Assembly (NCBI GenBank): GCA_037446495.1
Contig: JBBIIL010000017.1
Span: 1-46,482, forward strand
Source: CAIXZV01 sp037446495
Lineage (GTDB): Bacteria; Chloroflexota; Limnocylindria; Limnocylindrales; CSP1-4
Direction: 5' to 3'
DNA: 46,482 bases
Below the pieces are notes generated by a model that saw only the letters and a program-made list of their open reading frames with translations, did no database searches and had not been told where the DNA came from. This document shows, in pieces, positions 14,918-24,075 of the stretch (position 1 is its first letter; each line of letters starts with the position of its first letter). Made by a program: the position numbers and the translations under genes.

Positions 14918-16492
14918 ATGGCCACCGCGCCGACCACACCTGCGGCCGACGCCGGGGAGATGAAGCGGACACTGAGTCTGACCGGCCTCACGATCAATGC
15001 CATGGCGCTGATCGCGCCCGGTGCGTTCCTGTGGACGACGTTCCAGTCGCAGTCGCTCCAGGCCGTCGGCGGCAACACCACCGCCCTGGACATGGTCCCG
15101 GGTCTGCTGTTCGCGCTGATCCTCGCGTTCCTGACCGCGCTCTCCTACTCGGAGCTGGCGAACCTGTACACCAACGCCGGCGCCGGCTCTTCGTACTACT
15201 TCGCCGAGGCCGCCTTCCTCGAGCGCGAGGAGGCCTTCCACTACAAGTTCGCGCGGCTGGCCAAGTTCATCGTCGGCTGGGTCTCGCACCTCTACTACTG
15301 GATTTACCCCGGGATCATGGTCGCCTTCACGGGCGTCCTCGTCGTGTACATCGCGGGCCTGTTCGGCGTCACGCTGTCCACGCCGATCGAGGTTGGCGTC
15401 GCGATCCTGTTCGCCGCCATCACCGGCGCCATCGCCTTCCGCGGCATCTCCGGCTCCACGATGACCGCGGTCGTGATCAATGTGATCCAGCTGACGGCGC
15501 TGGTGGTCTTCTCGGCCCTGGCCGTCATCTTCCGGCTCACCCACCCCGACGCCGGCTACATCCACGACGGCATCACGTCGGTGGTGCTGCCGCACCAGAT
15601 GACGAACGTGCTGTTCCAGGGCACGATCGCGATCCTGCTTTTGGTCGGCTTCGAATCGGTGACCGCGCTTGGCGCCGAGGCGATCAACCCCAAGCGCGAC
15701 GTCCGCCGGGCGGTCCTGCTCTCGCTCGCCATCCAGGGCGGCATCGCGTACCTGCTCGAGTACGTGTCCGCCAACCTGTTCGTCAACACCAGCCTGACGT
15801 ACACCGTGACGGACGCCTCGGGCGCCCAGACCACGGTCAACGGCTACGCGGCCGCAGCCGCCTCGGGGGCCCCGATCGGCGACATGATGCGGTTCATCGG
15901 CGACAACATGCTCGGGGGCACGGGTCTTCCCCTCACGATCATCCTTGCGGCCACGGTGCTCGTCGCCCTCGTCGGCACCACACTTGCCTGCCTCAACACC
16001 GGCGTCCGGATCACCTACGTGATGGGCCGCGACAAGGAGGTGCCGGGCATCCTGGGCATGCTCCACGGCAAGTACGCAACGCCGCACTACGGCGTCATCG
16101 CGCTGGCGGGCGTGTCGGCAGTCATCGGCGCGTACGGCGTGCTCTCGGCCGACACCCTGCTCCAGACCATCCTCGCCTCGAACGTGGGCACGTTCCTCGT
16201 CTACGGCATGACGAACCTGATCGTGGTCCTCGCCTTCTGGCACCGCGTCGAGCGCAACGCCGTCAAGCACATCGTGGTGCCCATCCTGGGCGCGCTCGCG
16301 AACCTCGCGATGCTGCTTGCGGTCATTGGCCTGTCCATCGCCGCGGGCGGCAGCACCCAGACGGACACCGTGATCGCGCTCGGGTTCGACGGCATGTGGA
16401 TCGTGGTCGGCGCGGTCTGGCTGTTCGCCAACTCGCGTTCCACCAGCCGCAGCGTACTGGTGAAACCGACGGTCAAGGCGGACCTGGCCTAG
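14918..16492 (+). CDS. APC-superfamily amino-acid permease
   Basis: The 524-residue polytopic protein has about 12 membrane helices. The first helix carries LTINAMALIAPGAFLWTTF and helix 6 carries LLVGFESVTALGAEAINPKRDVRRAV, both typical of APC-family amino acid/polyamine permeases in the LeuT fold. It should import amino acids or amines by cation symport or exchange; substrate cannot be read from the sequence. An in-frame GTG lies at 14840, but AGGAGA at the right distance before ATG 14918 and the composition of the first 26 codons favour the later start. A 170-nt gap separates it from the regulator upstream. Confidence 0.85.
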   Translation: MATAPTTPAADAGEMKRTLSLTGLTINAMALIAPGAFLWTTFQSQSLQAVGGNTTALDMVPGLLFALILAFLTALSYSELANLYTNAGAGSSYYFAEAAFLEREEAFHYKFARLAKFIVGWVSHLYYWIYPGIMVAFTGVLVVYIAGLFGVTLSTPIEVGVAILFAAITGAIAFRGISGSTMTAVVINVIQLTALVVFSALAVIFRLTHPDAGYIHDGITSVVLPHQMTNVLFQGTIAILLLVGFESVTALGAEAINPKRDVRRAVLLSLAIQGGIAYLLEYVSANLFVNTSLTYTVTDASGAQTTVNGYAAAAASGAPIGDMMRFIGDNMLGGTGLPLTIILAATVLVALVGTTLACLNTGVRITYVMGRDKEVPGILGMLHGKYATPHYGVIALAGVSAVIGAYGVLSADTLLQTILASNVGTFLVYGMTNLIVVLAFWHRVERNAVKHIVVPILGALANLAMLLAVIGLSIAAGGSTQTDTVIALGFDGMWIVVGAVWLFANSRSTSRSVLVKPTVKADLA

Positions 16493-16532
16493 TCGCCCCA
16501 ACCTCGCGTCACGCGCCCGAAGCAGATCGCCC

Positions 16533-17539
16533 GTGGCCGGCCTCCCGCCGACCTCGACCCCCTCACAGGCCCCCGTCGGCGACGGGGGCCTGCCCGACGG
16601 TTGGATCCGGGCCGAGGTGGCCGCCCTCTCCGCCTGCGGCCCGATCCGCGACCAGAACGAGGACCGCGTGGGCTGGGTCGTGCTGGGCAGCCTCGCGTCC
16701 GCCCGCTCACCGGGCAGCGACGAGCCGGTGTCAGCCGTGCTGGAGGGGCCGGGGGTGGCGATCCTGGTCGCGGACGGGCTGGGCGGCCACGCCCATGGGG
16801 AGCTCGCGAGCCGGACAGCGGTCGGGCGGCTCCTGCGGCGCCTGAGCTCGCCGGAGGCCGTCGCCAAGCCGGGCGAGCTGCTGCGCGTCGGGTTCGAGGA
16901 CGCCAACCAGGCGTGCGTCGCCGGCGACCTGGTAGACCCCGAGGCCTTCGACCGGGACCCCGTGGGCGCCGAGCCGCGGTCCGCGCGGGAGCGGCGTCGG
17001 GCCCTGGAGGCGGCGGCGAACCCCGGCGCCGGCATGGAGCCGGGGTCTCGTAACGGCCAGACAACCCTCACCGCGATCGCGCTGACGGGCCGCAGCGGCA
17101 ATGTTGCGCACGTCGGCGATTCACGGCTGTACCGCCTGCGCGGCGGGGACATGGAGCTGCTCACCAATGACCACACCCAGGCGCGCGAGCTCCTGCGCAT
17201 GCGCGTGATCAAGCCCGATCAGGTACTGACCCACCCCGGTCGCCACCTGCTGACGCGCTCCGTCGGGGGCGACCTGCTGGTCCGTGTGGACGAGCGGGCC
17301 AGCGCACCGGCCGTGGGCGACGCCTACCTGCTCTGCTCCGATGGCCTGTGGAGTGGCATCACCAGCTGGGAGGCGCTCGCCGCCCTGTCGGGCGATCTCG
17401 CGACGGGCGTCAGCGATCTGGTGGCCCGCTCCGCAGCGGCGGGCGGCGACGATAATGCAAGCGTGATCGCCCTGCGCGTGACTGCCCTCTCTGCCGGCCC
17501 GGAGCCCAGCTCCCCAGGCTGGCACCTCCCGTGGCGCCG

Positions 17540-17543
<4 letters not shown>
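16533..17543 (+). CDS. PP2C-family Ser/Thr protein phosphatase
   Basis: The 336-residue protein carries the PPM/PP2C metal-binding motifs: RDQNEDRVGWV, VADGLGGHAHGE, VAHVGDSRLYRL, LLCSDGLWSGI and GGDDNASVIAL, which supply the Asp residues for the Mn/Mg centre. It should dephosphorylate Ser/Thr residues, most likely those modified by the kinase encoded immediately downstream. There is no membrane helix or sensor domain. An Arg/Ala-rich insertion of about 40 residues lies between motifs, near residues 140-180. GTG start with no clear Shine-Dalgarno. Its TGA overlaps the kinase GTG by 4 nt. Confidence 0.88.
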
Positions 17544-18526
<983 letters not shown>

Positions 18527-18542
18527 GCCCGCTCAGGCGTGG

Positions 18543-19106
18543 TCAGTCGAAGGGCGGCACCTCGGCCTCGCGGCGCGCGAGGGACACATTGAGGTAGCGT
18601 GCATCGCCGGTCACCTCGCGCCACTCGCCCAGCCATGACGGGAGGTCCACAGCCTCGTCTTCGGACCTGAGCTCCACCTCCAGCACCACGAGTCCGGCGG
18701 GAACCTCGAACACGTCGATCTCCAGCGTCTGGGCGGCGTGCGCAACGACGAGGCGGGTCTTGCGGACGGGCCTGCGGTCCGGGTCGGCCCGCGTCAGGGC
18801 CGCCGTCCAGTCGGCCTCGCTGATCGCGTCCTCGCGCTCGTCGAAGCTGAAGGCACCCACCCGGCGCTTCGTCGTCCGCCGGAAGGTGACCGTGCCGTCC
18901 GCCAGCTCGGTCCGGCGGACGCGCTCGGCCCGGGTGGGGTCGGCGTCCGCGGCGACTCCGTTTCCGTCTCCCGCTGCGGTCGGGGCCAGCCGCAGGTACA
19001 CCTGCTCGATGCGCCGGGCGACCGCGGCGTGCGCCTCGAGGACCGCGGCGTCCGGAGCGGCCCGGAGCCGAAACTTGCGCTCGATTTCGATGGCGCGGGG
19101 ACTCAT
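18543..19106 (-). CDS. CYTH-domain protein (triphosphate tunnel enzyme family)
   Basis: The 187-residue protein starts with EIERKFRL, the ExExK signature of CYTH/triphosphate tunnel metalloenzymes. It continues with basic strands (RVRRTELADGTVTFRRTTKRR), TRLVVAHAAQTLEIDVFE and acidic GLVVLEVELRSEDEA, which line the tunnel. Members hydrolyse inorganic triphosphate, thiamine triphosphate or make cAMP; tripolyphosphatase-like activity is the commonest bacterial role. It is convergent with the kinase gene, 16 nt away. TACGAT, ending 6 nt before the ATG on the minus strand, supports the start. Confidence 0.85.
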   Translation of the reverse strand: MSPRAIEIERKFRLRAAPDAAVLEAHAAVARRIEQVYLRLAPTAAGDGNGVAADADPTRAERVRRTELADGTVTFRRTTKRRVGAFSFDEREDAISEADWTAALTRADPDRRPVRKTRLVVAHAAQTLEIDVFEVPAGLVVLEVELRSEDEAVDLPSWLGEWREVTGDARYLNVSLARREAEVPPFD

Positions 19107-19112
19107 CTCGCC

Positions 19113-19118
19113 ATCGTA
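19113..19118 (-). promoter_or_regulatory. -10 element TACGAT (leaderless type, minus strand)
   Basis: Read on the minus strand, TACGAT ends 6 nt before the ATG of the CYTH gene at 19106, without a Shine-Dalgarno. Confidence 0.5.
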
Positions 19119-19139
19119 ATGGCCGGCCAGGGCCCCCGT

Positions 19140-19169
19140 TTGACAGTCTCGTACGCGTCCCCCGACACT
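19140..19169 (+). promoter_or_regulatory. Probable promoter of sodN
   Basis: TTGACA (19140-19145), an 18-bp spacer and GACACT (19164-19169) form a sigma70-like promoter, giving a 5' leader of about 65 nt before the sodN ATG. No nickel-regulator (Nur/NikR) palindrome was recognised. Confidence 0.5.
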
Positions 19170-19239
19170 TTTGGCGTACCAGCCGTCGAAATTCGGCGCC
19201 CTGCCCCTGCGGCACGAGCGCCCGCCCGGAGGTCGCCTC

Positions 19240-19665
19240 ATGCTGAACCGCGTTCTCGCCCCCAAGACCGTCGTCCGCGCCCACTGCGACCTGCCCTGCG
19301 GCGTGTACGACCCGGAGCAGGCCCGCATCGAGGCGGAGTCGGTCTACCGGATCATCGAGAAGTACAACGCCAGCGAGGACGCGACCTTCCGGACGCGTGC
19401 GCTCGTGATCAAGGAGCGCCAGGCCGACCTGGTCAAGCACCACCTCGACGTCCTGTGGCACGACTACTTCAAGCCCGAGCACCTCGCCGCCGTGCCGAAC
19501 CTGCACGAGCTCTTCTGGAGCGCGAACAAGCAGGTCTCGAAGGTCAAGGGCTCCACGAGCGTCGACGACGCCAAGAAGCTCCTGGAGCTGATCGACGAGG
19601 TTGACGCCGCGTGGAAGACCACCGGCGGTGAGGGCAAGACCCGCGTCGCCGGCCGCCCCGGCTGA
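19240..19665 (+). CDS. sodN: Nickel superoxide dismutase
   Basis: The 141-residue precursor has a 14-residue leader (MLNRVLAPKTVVRA) that ends just before His15. The mature N-terminus HCDLPCGVYDP is the nickel hook: His15, Cys16 and Cys20 bind Ni, and Tyr23 gates substrate. The rest is the four-helix bundle (ARIEAESVYRIIEKY, HHLDVLWHDYFKPEH, LHELFWSANKQVSKV), which forms a hexamer. The enzyme converts superoxide to O2 and H2O2. GGAGG lies 7 nt before ATG 19240, which fixes the start. The dedicated processing protease gene follows, so this is a self-contained maturation pair. The absence of a signal peptide implies a cytoplasmic enzyme. Confidence 0.96.
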   Translation: MLNRVLAPKTVVRAHCDLPCGVYDPEQARIEAESVYRIIEKYNASEDATFRTRALVIKERQADLVKHHLDVLWHDYFKPEHLAAVPNLHELFWSANKQVSKVKGSTSVDDAKKLLELIDEVDAAWKTTGGEGKTRVAGRPG

Positions 19666-19694
19666 TCGCCGGCCCGCCGAACCCGAGCGCATTC

Positions 19695-19727
19695 GAGGCC
19701 CCGTCGATTTGTCCGCGACGGGGCCTC
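19695..19727 (+). terminator. Attenuator-like hairpin between sodN and sodX
   Basis: A perfect 12-bp stem, GAGGCCCCGTCG (19695-19706) with its complement at 19716-19727 and a 9-nt loop, begins 29 nt after the sodN stop. No U-run follows. It may protect the sodN 3' end or reduce read-through into sodX, giving more dismutase than protease. Confidence 0.6.
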
Positions 19728-19738
19728 GGCATGTCCGC

Positions 19739-19876
19739 GGGCCGTGGCGGTCCGGTTGCGGCTGCCCGCTCGGGCTGCGGGGGCTGCGGGGCCGCCTCGA
19801 CGGGCCGTGGCGGTCCGGTTGCGGCTGCCCGCTCGGGCTGCGGGGGCTGCGGGGCCGCCTCGACGGGCCGTGGCGC
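19739..19876. repeat. 63-bp perfect tandem repeat, two copies plus a partial
   Basis: A 63-nt unit spans 19739-19801 and is repeated exactly at 19802-19864; a third copy starts at 19865 and breaks off after about 11 nt. It lies directly before the sodX start. Because 63 is a multiple of three, the sodX frame stays open through both copies. Confidence 0.92.
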
Positions 19877-20302
19877 GTGGCCGTCGCCGAGGCATCGATG
19901 ACGCCGTCGATCCATGCCGGCGACTGGCTGCTGGTGGACCCCACGGTGCGGCGCTGGCCGCGCCGCGGAACGGTGGTGGTGTTTCGGGAGCCCGGCTCGG
20001 GCGAGCTCGCGATCAAGCGCGTCGCCGGGCGACCCGGTGACCGGATCCGGTTCGCCGGGGCTTGGCTGCAGCTCGCCGAGGACGAGGCCTGGCTGCTGTC
20101 CGACGCCGATGACACCGTGCTCTCCGAGGCCGGCCACGGGCACGCCGTGGACTCGCGGGCGTATGGGCCCGTGCCCGTGGACGCGCTCGTCGGGCGGGCG
20201 TGGTTCCGCTACTGGCCGCTGCGTCGTGTTGGCCGCCTGCCGAAGACGCCGACTGCGCCGTCGGAGCGGAACCCCGGCTCGGCGCCTGCACCTTCGGCCT
20301 GA
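19877..20302 (+). CDS. sodX: Nickel-type superoxide dismutase maturation protease (signal peptidase-like)
   Basis: The 141-residue protein belongs to the S24/S26 serine protease fold. It has the catalytic Ser in ASMTPSIHAGDWLLV (Ser7) and the general-base Lys in AIKRVAGRPGD (Lys47), but no membrane helix, unlike true signal peptidase I. It should cut the SodN leader in front of the His of the nickel hook, allowing metal binding. GTG 19877 places the Ser motif near the N-terminus as is usual for SodX. However, the frame is open upstream through the 63-bp repeats, so a longer protein with 21-residue repeats cannot be excluded. Confidence 0.88.
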   Translation: MAVAEASMTPSIHAGDWLLVDPTVRRWPRRGTVVVFREPGSGELAIKRVAGRPGDRIRFAGAWLQLAEDEAWLLSDADDTVLSEAGHGHAVDSRAYGPVPVDALVGRAWFRYWPLRRVGRLPKTPTAPSERNPGSAPAPSA

Positions 20303-20382
20303 GCTCGTTCGTCGCGGTCGCCTAGCTCCGGTCGGATGACCCTGCCGCCGCTCACATGACCGCTGCGGGCACCCCGGGACGC

Positions 20383-20411
20383 CTCAGATACCGGCGTCAC
20401 CGGTACTGACG
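20383..20411. repeat. Single palindromic unit preceding array B
   Basis: CTCAGATACCGGC then GTC and ACCGGTACTGACG forms a hairpin of the same family as the 7.47 kb and 20.45 kb repeats. It has the family's CTCAG-ATACCGGC edge. Confidence 0.65.
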
Positions 20412-20450
20412 ACGGTCGCGATGGGCGGTCACGCTCGGGCGCGTTCACAC

Positions 20451-20640
20451 ACACCGGCGGGGCCGGTGTCTGAGGCGGAACCGGCGGCGAACACCGGCGG
20501 GGCCGGTGTCTGAGGCACCGGCCGGCCAACACCGGCGGGGCCGGTGTCTGAGGCGGAACCGGCGGCGAACACCGGCGGGGCCGGTGTCTGAGGCACCGGC
20601 CGGCCAACACCGGCGGGGCCGGTGCGCGAGGCACAGGCCG
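20451..20640. repeat. Palindromic repeat array B, five units
   Basis: Five hairpins, ACACCGGC-GGG-GCCGGTGT, start at 20451, 20491, 20529, 20569 and 20607, each followed by CTGAGGC (degenerate in the fifth). The spacing alternates 40, 38, 40, 38. The intervening segments alternate between GGAACCGGCGGCG and ACCGGCCGGCC, so the true period is a 78-nt two-hairpin unit. The array fills the gap between sodX and the SIS gene and ends about 50 nt before that gene's -10 element. Confidence 0.92.
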
Positions 20641-20689
20641 GCCGCGTCGCGGTCCGGAAGACGCCCTCGACCGCGGCGGTCCGCCCGTC

Positions 20690-20695
20690 TACCAT
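20690..20695 (+). promoter_or_regulatory. -10 element TACCAT (leaderless type)
   Basis: TACCAT ends 6 nt before ATG 20702, with no Shine-Dalgarno. Confidence 0.5.
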
Positions 20696-20701
20696 CCGTC
20701 G

Positions 20702-21913
20702 ATGAGCGATCCACGTTCCCCGCTCGGCGGCTTCGACCCCGAGGCGCCGCTCACCGCAGCTCCCGACCCTTGGGACTACCTCCCCATGCCCGCCCTCCGC
20801 GACGCCCCGCCGTGGGCGATGGCCGAGATGATCGCGGCTGAGCCGGCAGTGGTAGAGCGCATCGGCAGCCGACTCCTCGCCGACGGGTCCGCTGACGCCC
20901 TGGCGCACGCCATCCGCGAGACCCTGGAGCGCAGCGAACCCGTAGTCATCACCGGCTGCGGCACGTCGGAGCACGCCGCCCGGGGTGCCGCTGCCATCCT
21001 TCGCGAGGCGTGCACGACGGCCGGCCTGCCCGCCCCCGGGCCGCAGTCGGCCCAGGCGTTCGAGCTGTCATGTGACCCGCCGCGCGGCCTCGTCATCGGT
21101 ATCAGCCACGAGGGGGGCACCGGCGCCACGATCGCCGCCCTGACGGCCGCCCGCGAGCGTGGCGCCCGCACCGCGCTGATCACCGCGAGCGCGGCGGCGC
21201 CGGCCGCCCAGGGCTGCCAGGTCGTCCTCGCCACGGTCGAGATGGACCGCAGCTGGTGTCACACCGTGGGCTACGTGTCGCCGCTTGCCGCCGCCTGTGT
21301 CACTGCCGGCCTGCTCGCCGGCCAACAGCCCAACCCCGCGCAGCTCCGCCGACGGATCGCCACGGGGCTCGGCTCGGCGTTCGGACGCCACGGGGCCATG
21401 GGCAACGCGGCAGCCCGCGCGCGCCAGCTGATCGTGATCGCGTCTGGGGCCGACCGAACCAGCGCCCGCGAGCTCGCGCTGAAGGTGGAGGAGGCCGCCT
21501 GGCTGCCGACCACGTACCGCAGCCTTGAGACGTTCCTCCACGGGCACCTGCCGGCAACCGGGCAGGACACCGCCGTCGCACTGGTGCTGCTCGAGCGTGG
21601 AGCGCTCGAGCGGCGAGCGGCGCGGGCGCGCCAGGCACTTGCCGCCGCCGAGGTGGTTGGCATCAAGCCATGCGCGATCCTGGGCGAGGAGGCCGCCGCG
21701 CTGATCCCCGATGAGCTCACGCCCGGCGGCCGAGTGGTGATCCCCGACCAGCGCGAGATGCCCAACGAGGCAGCCGCGCTCCTCGGCGCCGCCGCTCCCC
21801 TGCAGCTCCTCACGCTGGCGATCGCGGCCGCGCGCGGGACGAACCCGGACCCGATCCGCCGCGACGACCCGCGCTATCTGCGCGCCGCCGAGGTCGCTGA
21901 CGCGCCGACCTGA
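20702..21913 (+). CDS. Double-SIS-domain sugar-phosphate isomerase/deaminase-like protein
   Basis: The 403-residue protein has two SIS modules. The first holds VVITGCGTSEHAARGAA and VIGISHEGGTGATIAAL; the second holds LIVIASGADRTSARELALKVEEAAWL and ETFLHGHLPATG. This is the isomerase half of glutamine-fructose-6-phosphate aminotransferase without the glutaminase domain, as in AgaS/FrlB-type enzymes. Substrate is likely an amino-sugar phosphate. The first residues (about 1-45) contain DYLPMPALRDAPPWAMAEMI, a typical GlmS-like entry helix. Leaderless-type start. It is convergent with UPF0303. Confidence 0.8.
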   Translation: MSDPRSPLGGFDPEAPLTAAPDPWDYLPMPALRDAPPWAMAEMIAAEPAVVERIGSRLLADGSADALAHAIRETLERSEPVVITGCGTSEHAARGAAAILREACTTAGLPAPGPQSAQAFELSCDPPRGLVIGISHEGGTGATIAALTAARERGARTALITASAAAPAAQGCQVVLATVEMDRSWCHTVGYVSPLAAACVTAGLLAGQQPNPAQLRRRIATGLGSAFGRHGAMGNAAARARQLIVIASGADRTSARELALKVEEAAWLPTTYRSLETFLHGHLPATGQDTAVALVLLERGALERRAARARQALAAAEVVGIKPCAILGEEAAALIPDELTPGGRVVIPDQREMPNEAAALLGAAAPLQLLTLAIAAARGTNPDPIRRDDPRYLRAAEVADAPT

Positions 21914-21966
21914 CGGCGGCCGGGGGACGGCCGGGGCGACACGGTGTGAGGCTGGCGACGAAGCGC

Positions 21967-22449
21967 CTACGCCCGTTCGCCCGCCAAGTGCGCCTCGAGG
22001 ACCTCGACGATCAGGGCGTGATCCTCCTCCTGCGTCAGGCCCGACACCAGCGCCACGCCCACGACGCCCGTGCCCCGCACCGTCAGCGGGTAGCCGCCGC
22101 CAAAGGCCGCGAAGCCCGGCCGCGAGAGCCCTGTCGCCTCCTCGAAGGTCGTCCCCCGGGCGAGGTACCTCTTGCGCACCAGCCAGCTCGAGTGGCCGAA
22201 CCGCTCAACCACGGCCGCCTTCCCCGCAACCCAGGTGTCGTTCTCCGGCGACGTGCCCGGGAGCGCGGCGCGGAAGACCGCACGCCCGACGCGCCGCACC
22301 TCGATGGTGATCGCCAGGGACCGCTCGACGGCCCTGGCCAGCAGCAGCTGGCCGATGGCGATCGCGTCCGTCTCCGAGAGCGACGGCAGCGCCAGGCGCG
22401 CCTCCTCCTCGAGCAGCGCGGCCTGATCGGTGATCGTCTCGCTCGCCAT
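21967..22449 (-). CDS. UPF0303 / GlcG-HbpS-like heme-degrading domain protein
   Basis: The 160-residue protein shows the UPF0303 pattern: LLEEEARLALPSLSETDAI, RRVGRAVFRAALPGTSPEND, VERFGHSSWLV, ARGTTFEEATGL, GGGYPLTVRGTGVVG and VSGLTQEEDHALIVEVLE. The family is structurally related to HbpS/GlcG, some of which bind or degrade heme, but the role of UPF0303 members is not established. Its ATG overlaps the TGA of the LLM oxidoreductase by 1 nt (TGATG), so the two are translationally coupled. Confidence 0.83.
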   Translation of the reverse strand: MASETITDQAALLEEEARLALPSLSETDAIAIGQLLLARAVERSLAITIEVRRVGRAVFRAALPGTSPENDTWVAGKAAVVERFGHSSWLVRKRYLARGTTFEEATGLSRPGFAAFGGGYPLTVRGTGVVGVALVSGLTQEEDHALIVEVLEAHLAGERA

Positions 22450-23408
22450 CAGAACAGCGCCTCCGCCATCAGGTCGATCATGTCCAGGTCGCGCGGCAGG
22501 AAGTCCTGCAGGATCAGCCGCTCGGCGCCCGCAGCCTCGAACTTCGCCACCTGCTCGCGCGCCTGCGCGGCAGGCCCGTAGATCCAGCGCGGCGTGCGCT
22601 TGTTGAGCCACTCGTCGAACGCCGCGTCCGGTCCGCCGAACAGCTCGGCCAGCAAGGCGGACCGCAGCGCCAGCTCGTCGCCGTCTCGCCCCATGAGGAC
22701 ACCCGCCATCACCGAGTGCGTCAGGGTGCCGGGGTCGCGACCGATCGAGCGGCACGCCTCGTCGAGCAGGCTGAACTTCGCCGCGGCCTCGTCTGGGCTC
22801 GAGGAGGAGAGGTTGAACTCGTCTGAGTAGCGGGCCGCGATCCGGTAGCCGCGAGGCGTCCCGCCGCCACCCGTGATCAGGTTCGGGCGCCCGCCGCTGC
22901 GTCCCGGCACGCTGCCCGGCTTCGGCCGGAAGAGCGCGTCGCTGACGGTGAAGTGCCTGCCCTCGAAGGACCAGCCGTCGGGCCCCTCCCAGAGGCCGTG
23001 GATGATCGCCAGCGTCTCCTCGAGCCGCTCCGCGCGCTCCTCCATCGGGGGGAACGGGAAGCCGTGCGCCAGGTGCTCGTGCTCATGCCAGCCCGCGCCA
23101 AGGCCCAGCTCGATCCGACCAGCCGCCATCTCGTCGACGGTGATCACCACCTTGGCGAGGTTCCCCGGCGAGCGGAAGGTGGCCGGCGACACCAGCGCGC
23201 CGAGGCGGATGGTGGACGTCTCGCGCGCGAGGCCGGCGAGCACCGCCCAGGCGTCGGTGGTCGGCCCGCCGGCCTCGCCCGGAAAGCTCTCGTAGTGGTC
23301 GGAGCGGAACAGCGCCTCGAAGCCCCGCTCCTCCGCGCGTCGCGCGATCCCCAGCTGCTCCATGTACGTCAGGCCCTGTTGTGGCTCGATCATGAGCGCG
23401 AAGCGCAT
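22449..23408 (-). CDS. LLM-class (luciferase-like) F420-dependent oxidoreductase
   Basis: The 319-residue protein has the bacterial-luciferase barrel: MRFALMIEPQQGLTYMEQ, FRSDHYESF, TSTIRLGALVSPATFRSPGNLAK, RIELGLGAGWHEHEHLAHG and PNLITGGGGTPRGYRIAARY. The pattern and the cis-peptide region fit the F420-dependent branch rather than FMN monooxygenases. It would transfer a hydride between F420 and an unknown substrate. First gene of a two-gene operon, divergent from marR. The presence of a DDN-type protein at 29.5 kb also argues for F420 in this cell. Confidence 0.82.
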   Translation of the reverse strand: MRFALMIEPQQGLTYMEQLGIARRAEERGFEALFRSDHYESFPGEAGGPTTDAWAVLAGLARETSTIRLGALVSPATFRSPGNLAKVVITVDEMAAGRIELGLGAGWHEHEHLAHGFPFPPMEERAERLEETLAIIHGLWEGPDGWSFEGRHFTVSDALFRPKPGSVPGRSGGRPNLITGGGGTPRGYRIAARYSDEFNLSSSSPDEAAAKFSLLDEACRSIGRDPGTLTHSVMAGVLMGRDGDELALRSALLAELFGGPDAAFDEWLNKRTPRWIYGPAAQAREQVAKFEAAGAERLILQDFLPRDLDMIDLMAEALF

Positions 23409-23438
23409 CCGTGGTCCTCCCGGGCAGAGCCCTTGCTG

Positions 23439-23467
23439 TTGACAGAACTATTCGTGTCTAGTAAATA
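23439..23467 (+). promoter_or_regulatory. marR promoter and likely operator
   Basis: TTGACA (23439-23444), a 17-bp spacer and TAAATA (23462-23467) make a near-consensus promoter ending 9 nt before the marR ATG, so the mRNA should be leaderless. AGTAAATACT (23461 area) is a short dyad overlapping the -10 and could be the MarR site. The AT-rich block also serves the divergent LLM gene. Confidence 0.7.
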
Positions 23468-23476
23468 CTTCACTCA

Positions 23477-24019
23477 ATGCGAACAACTGTCGAATCCGAC
23501 CCCCAGGCGGACCGCCAGCGGGCGGCCGAGTCGGTGCTTGCCGACCTGGCGCTCGCCGTCGGGGCGCTCCGGTGCGCGGGCTCGCAGCGGCTCGTGCGGC
23601 TGGGCATCAGCATGACCCACTTTCACGTCCTCACGCTACTCCGCCACAACGATGCCCTGCCCATGGGCCGCCTCGCCGAGATCCTTGACGCCTCGATGTC
23701 CAATGCGACGGGGATCATCGACCGGATGGAGGAACGCGGCCTCGTCGAGCGCGTCCGCGTGCCCGACGACCGGCGCGTCGTCCTGGTCCGGCCCACCCGG
23801 GCTGGCCTCGACCTTGTCGACGAGGTGGAGCTGCTCAAGAGCGACGTCATGAACCGGGCGCTCGCCCGCCTCGACAACGCGCAACTGGAACGCCTCTCGG
23901 CCGCGGCCGCCGACATCGGCGCCGCAGTCGAGCAGGAGATTGCCAGCCAGCCGGCGCTCCTGGTCGACCTCCACCCGCACCCGAACCACCACAGCCGCGC
24001 CACCCAACCGTCCCCCTGA
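23477..24019 (+). CDS. MarR-family transcriptional regulator
   Basis: The 180-residue protein has the MarR winged helix: MTHFHVLTLLRHNDALPMGRL, recognition helix EILDASMSNATGIIDRMEERGLVERV, and wing PDDRRVVLVRPTRAG, with helical dimerisation ends. Such repressors usually release DNA on binding phenolic or lipophilic compounds and control an adjacent exporter. Here the MFS exporter follows, 56 nt away, in the same direction. Leaderless promoter with a dyad over the -10 suggests autorepression. Confidence 0.88.
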   Translation: MRTTVESDPQADRQRAAESVLADLALAVGALRCAGSQRLVRLGISMTHFHVLTLLRHNDALPMGRLAEILDASMSNATGIIDRMEERGLVERVRVPDDRRVVLVRPTRAGLDLVDEVELLKSDVMNRALARLDNAQLERLSAAAADIGAAVEQEIASQPALLVDLHPHPNHHSRATQPSP

Positions 24020-24075
24020 GGGGCAGCGTCCCGAGCCCAGGCCGGCCTCGACCGGCGAACCCGAAAGGAACACCT

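Noticed and set aside
14873..17212. 779-residue minus-strand frame across the permease and phosphatase genes
   Set aside because: It spans two real genes and their gap, with a composition rich in Asp, His, Arg and Gln repeats and no recognisable domain.
20451..20640. CRISPR-like array
   Set aside because: The repeats are regular, but the units are hairpins with two alternating, near-identical spacers rather than unique ones, and no cas gene is nearby. It is a palindromic tandem array.
20209..20974. Minus-strand Cys/Pro-rich reading frames reading through the repeat array
   Set aside because: The translated repeats (for example GRCLRHRPRRC) are by-products of the palindromic units and have no start signal or family match.
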